NCBI RefSeq assembly: GCF_018491765.1
Contig: NZ_JABWCU010000006.1
Location: 186,001 to 250,000 of the forward strand
DNA: 64,000 nucleotides
DNA from: Novosphingobium profundi
GTDB lineage: Bacteria; Pseudomonadota; Alphaproteobacteria; Sphingomonadales; Sphingomonadaceae
Direction of reading: 5' to 3'
Below, piece after piece: positions 62,961-64,000 of the stretch. The position numbers and the translations under genes are program-made. Numbering within the stretch: position 1 is the stretch's first letter; the number at the start of each line of letters is the position of its first letter. A model generated the notes under the pieces. It saw only the letters and a list, made by a program, of their open reading frames with translations. It was not told where the DNA came from and ran no database searches.

Positions 62961-63609
62961 GGCCCTCGCGCACTTGCGTTCCCTGCGCGGTCAAGGTGAC
63001 GACGTGGTCGGCCAGCCGATCGACTTCGCGCCGGTCGTGGCTGACGTAGAGGATCGGCAGCGCCAGTTCGTCGCGGATGCGCGCAATGACTTCCATCACC
63101 CCGCTGCGCCGGTCTTCGTCGAGCGAGGAGAGCGGCTCGTCCATCAGCAGGAAGCGCGGACCTGAAAGGAGCGCGCGCCCGATCGCGACGCGTTGCATTT
63201 CGCCGCCCGAAAGTGTGCGCGGCATGCGCTTGAGCAAATGTTCGATGCCCAGGAATTCGGTGGCGTCCTCGAGCGCCATCCAGCGCCGTGCAGGGGGGGC
63301 GAGCCTCCACCCGAACAGGAGGTTGTCGCGCACGGTCTTGTGCGGGAACAGCCGGCTGTCCTGGAACACGTAGCCGCAAGCGCGTTTCTCGGGGGCGCGG
63401 TCGATGCGCGCGGCGCTGTCGAACAGCACGTCCTCGCCCACCGCGATTCGCCCGTGTTCGGGGCGGATCAGGCCGGCGATCGCGTTGAGGACGCTGGTCT
63501 TGCCCGCGCCCGAGGTGCCGAACAGCGCGGTAAGCCCCGCGCCCACTTCGAACCGGGCAGTGATCCGGGCGCTTGCGCGCTGGAGAGTGACGTCGATGTC
63601 AAAGGGCAT
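62887..63609 (-). CDS. modC: Molybdate ABC transporter, ATP-binding protein
   Basis: 240 residues: Walker A GTSGAGKTS, Q-loop YVFQDSRLFP, signature LSGGEMQRVAIGRAL, Walker B FLLMDEPLSSLDE and H-loop VSHDRREV. LFPHKTVRDNLLFG is typical of ModC. At 240 residues it lacks the TOBE/Mop tail of longer ModC proteins, so ATP-site regulation by molybdate is absent. It overlaps the modB end by 11 bp. It drives molybdate uptake for Mo enzymes. Confidence 0.9.
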   Translation of the reverse strand: MPFDIDVTLQRASARITARFEVGAGLTALFGTSGAGKTSVLNAIAGLIRPEHGRIAVGEDVLFDSAARIDRAPEKRACGYVFQDSRLFPHKTVRDNLLFGWRLAPPARRWMALEDATEFLGIEHLLKRMPRTLSGGEMQRVAIGRALLSGPRFLLMDEPLSSLDEDRRSGVMEVIARIRDELALPILYVSHDRREVDRLADHVVTLTAQGTQVREGLRPSGAASVHPAVPRPIRPTQTHA

Positions 63610-64000
63610 GGCCGGCCTTACCTTGTCCCGAGCGCCGGGTCAGCATTTCCGAGACGACGAGGGCCGCCAGCGAGAGCAGCACCGAGATCACGGCAAGGCG
63701 CGCAACATCGCTCTCGCCCCCCGGGATCTGCAGCGCGGTGTAGATCGCGAGCGGCAAAGTGCGGGTCTCGCCGGGTATGTTCGAGGCGAAGGTGATCGTC
63801 GCGCCGAACTCGCCGATCGAACGCGCGAAGCCGAGCACGATCGCGGCCATGACGCCGGGCATCGCGAGCGGCAGGGTGACGCTGGCGAAAGTGCGCCAGG
63901 GGCCCGCACCCAGGGTCCGCGCCGCGCTTTCGAGCCGGCGATCGACTTCCTCGAGCGAGAGGCGGATGGCGCGCACCATCAGCGGCAAGGCCATGATCGC
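63599..64000 (-). CDS. modB: Molybdate ABC transporter permease, C-terminal part
   Basis: The frame is open to the window end, leaving about 133 residues. It has the permease EAA loop region (RLESAARTLGAGPWRTFASVTLPLAMPGVMAAIVLGFARSIGEFGATITFASNIPGETRTLPLAIY), a ModB/CysT-type signature. The C-terminus ends KAGHAL. The start and any modA lie outside. Confidence 0.9.
   Translation of the reverse strand, partial: AIMALPLMVRAIRLSLEEVDRRLESAARTLGAGPWRTFASVTLPLAMPGVMAAIVLGFARSIGEFGATITFASNIPGETRTLPLAIYTALQIPGGESDVARLAVISVLLSLAALVVSEMLTRRSGQGKAGHAL

Overview
The window is GC-rich DNA from an alphaproteobacterium, most likely a sphingomonad such as Novosphingobium, Sphingobium or a relative. The evidence is a complete set of genes close to the Sphingobium SYK-6 lig (protocatechuate 4,5-cleavage) genes, three long TonB-dependent receptors of the type sphingomonads carry in large numbers, and dense short operons of catabolic enzymes. 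I see no rRNA, tRNA, CRISPR array, integrase or transposase. The first and last genes are cut by the window ends.

Region 1 (about 600-19100) is an accessory uptake and catabolism cluster with no pathway I can name. It has two TonB-dependent receptors, three MFS transporters, two related methyltransferases with long N-terminal extensions, a fumarate-reductase-like flavoprotein, two secreted NTF2/SnoaL-like proteins, an SDR, an M24 (Xaa-Pro-type) hydrolase, a 101-residue orphan and one IclR regulator. Most transcription units carry a 19-bp element, TGTTCACC-N-GCCGAGAA-SG, or a relative of it, 70-210 bp ahead of the first start codon. This suggests one regulon, probably under the IclR protein.

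Region 2 (19285-30010) encodes the whole protocatechuate 4,5-cleavage pathway in two units around a LysR regulator. The minus unit holds an NAD-dependent beta-hydroxyacid dehydrogenase-like gene, ligJ, ligA, ligB, ligC and an aldo/keto reductase, closed by a clear terminator. The plus unit holds ligK, ligU and ligI, also closed by a terminator, followed by an MFS gene. LigAB opens the ring, LigC oxidises CHMS to PDC, LigI hydrolyses PDC, LigU and LigJ isomerise and hydrate oxalomesaconate, and LigK splits the product to pyruvate and oxaloacetate. The LysR protein carries two tandem helix-turn-helix domains.

Region 3 (30039-41950) looks like a second aromatic-degradation block. It contains an FAH-family hydrolase, a cupin, SDRs, a HisD-family dehydrogenase, a C-C-hydrolase-like alpha/beta hydrolase, two VOC proteins (one a likely type I extradiol dioxygenase), an ABM-domain protein, a second LigA/LigB-type pair, a CrtI-like flavoprotein and a coupled 79-residue protein. 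A 19-bp sequence is shared between the promoter regions of the two lig-type operons.

Region 4 (42036-53470) has HxlR and LysR regulators, a DenD-like epimerase/dehydrogenase, a third TonB receptor, an FAD monooxygenase, a CobW GTPase, an LLM flavin monooxygenase, a nitrilase-fold protein without catalytic Cys and Glu, an alpha/beta hydrolase without the usual nucleophile, and a ZIP metal transporter behind a palindrome.

Region 5 (53550-64000) is more ordinary: a CHAP-domain protein, a LysR regulator, a GT-C-like membrane protein with a GT2 glycosyltransferase, AstD, an FAD-linked oxidase, a TetR regulator, and the start of a modE/modC/modB molybdate locus.
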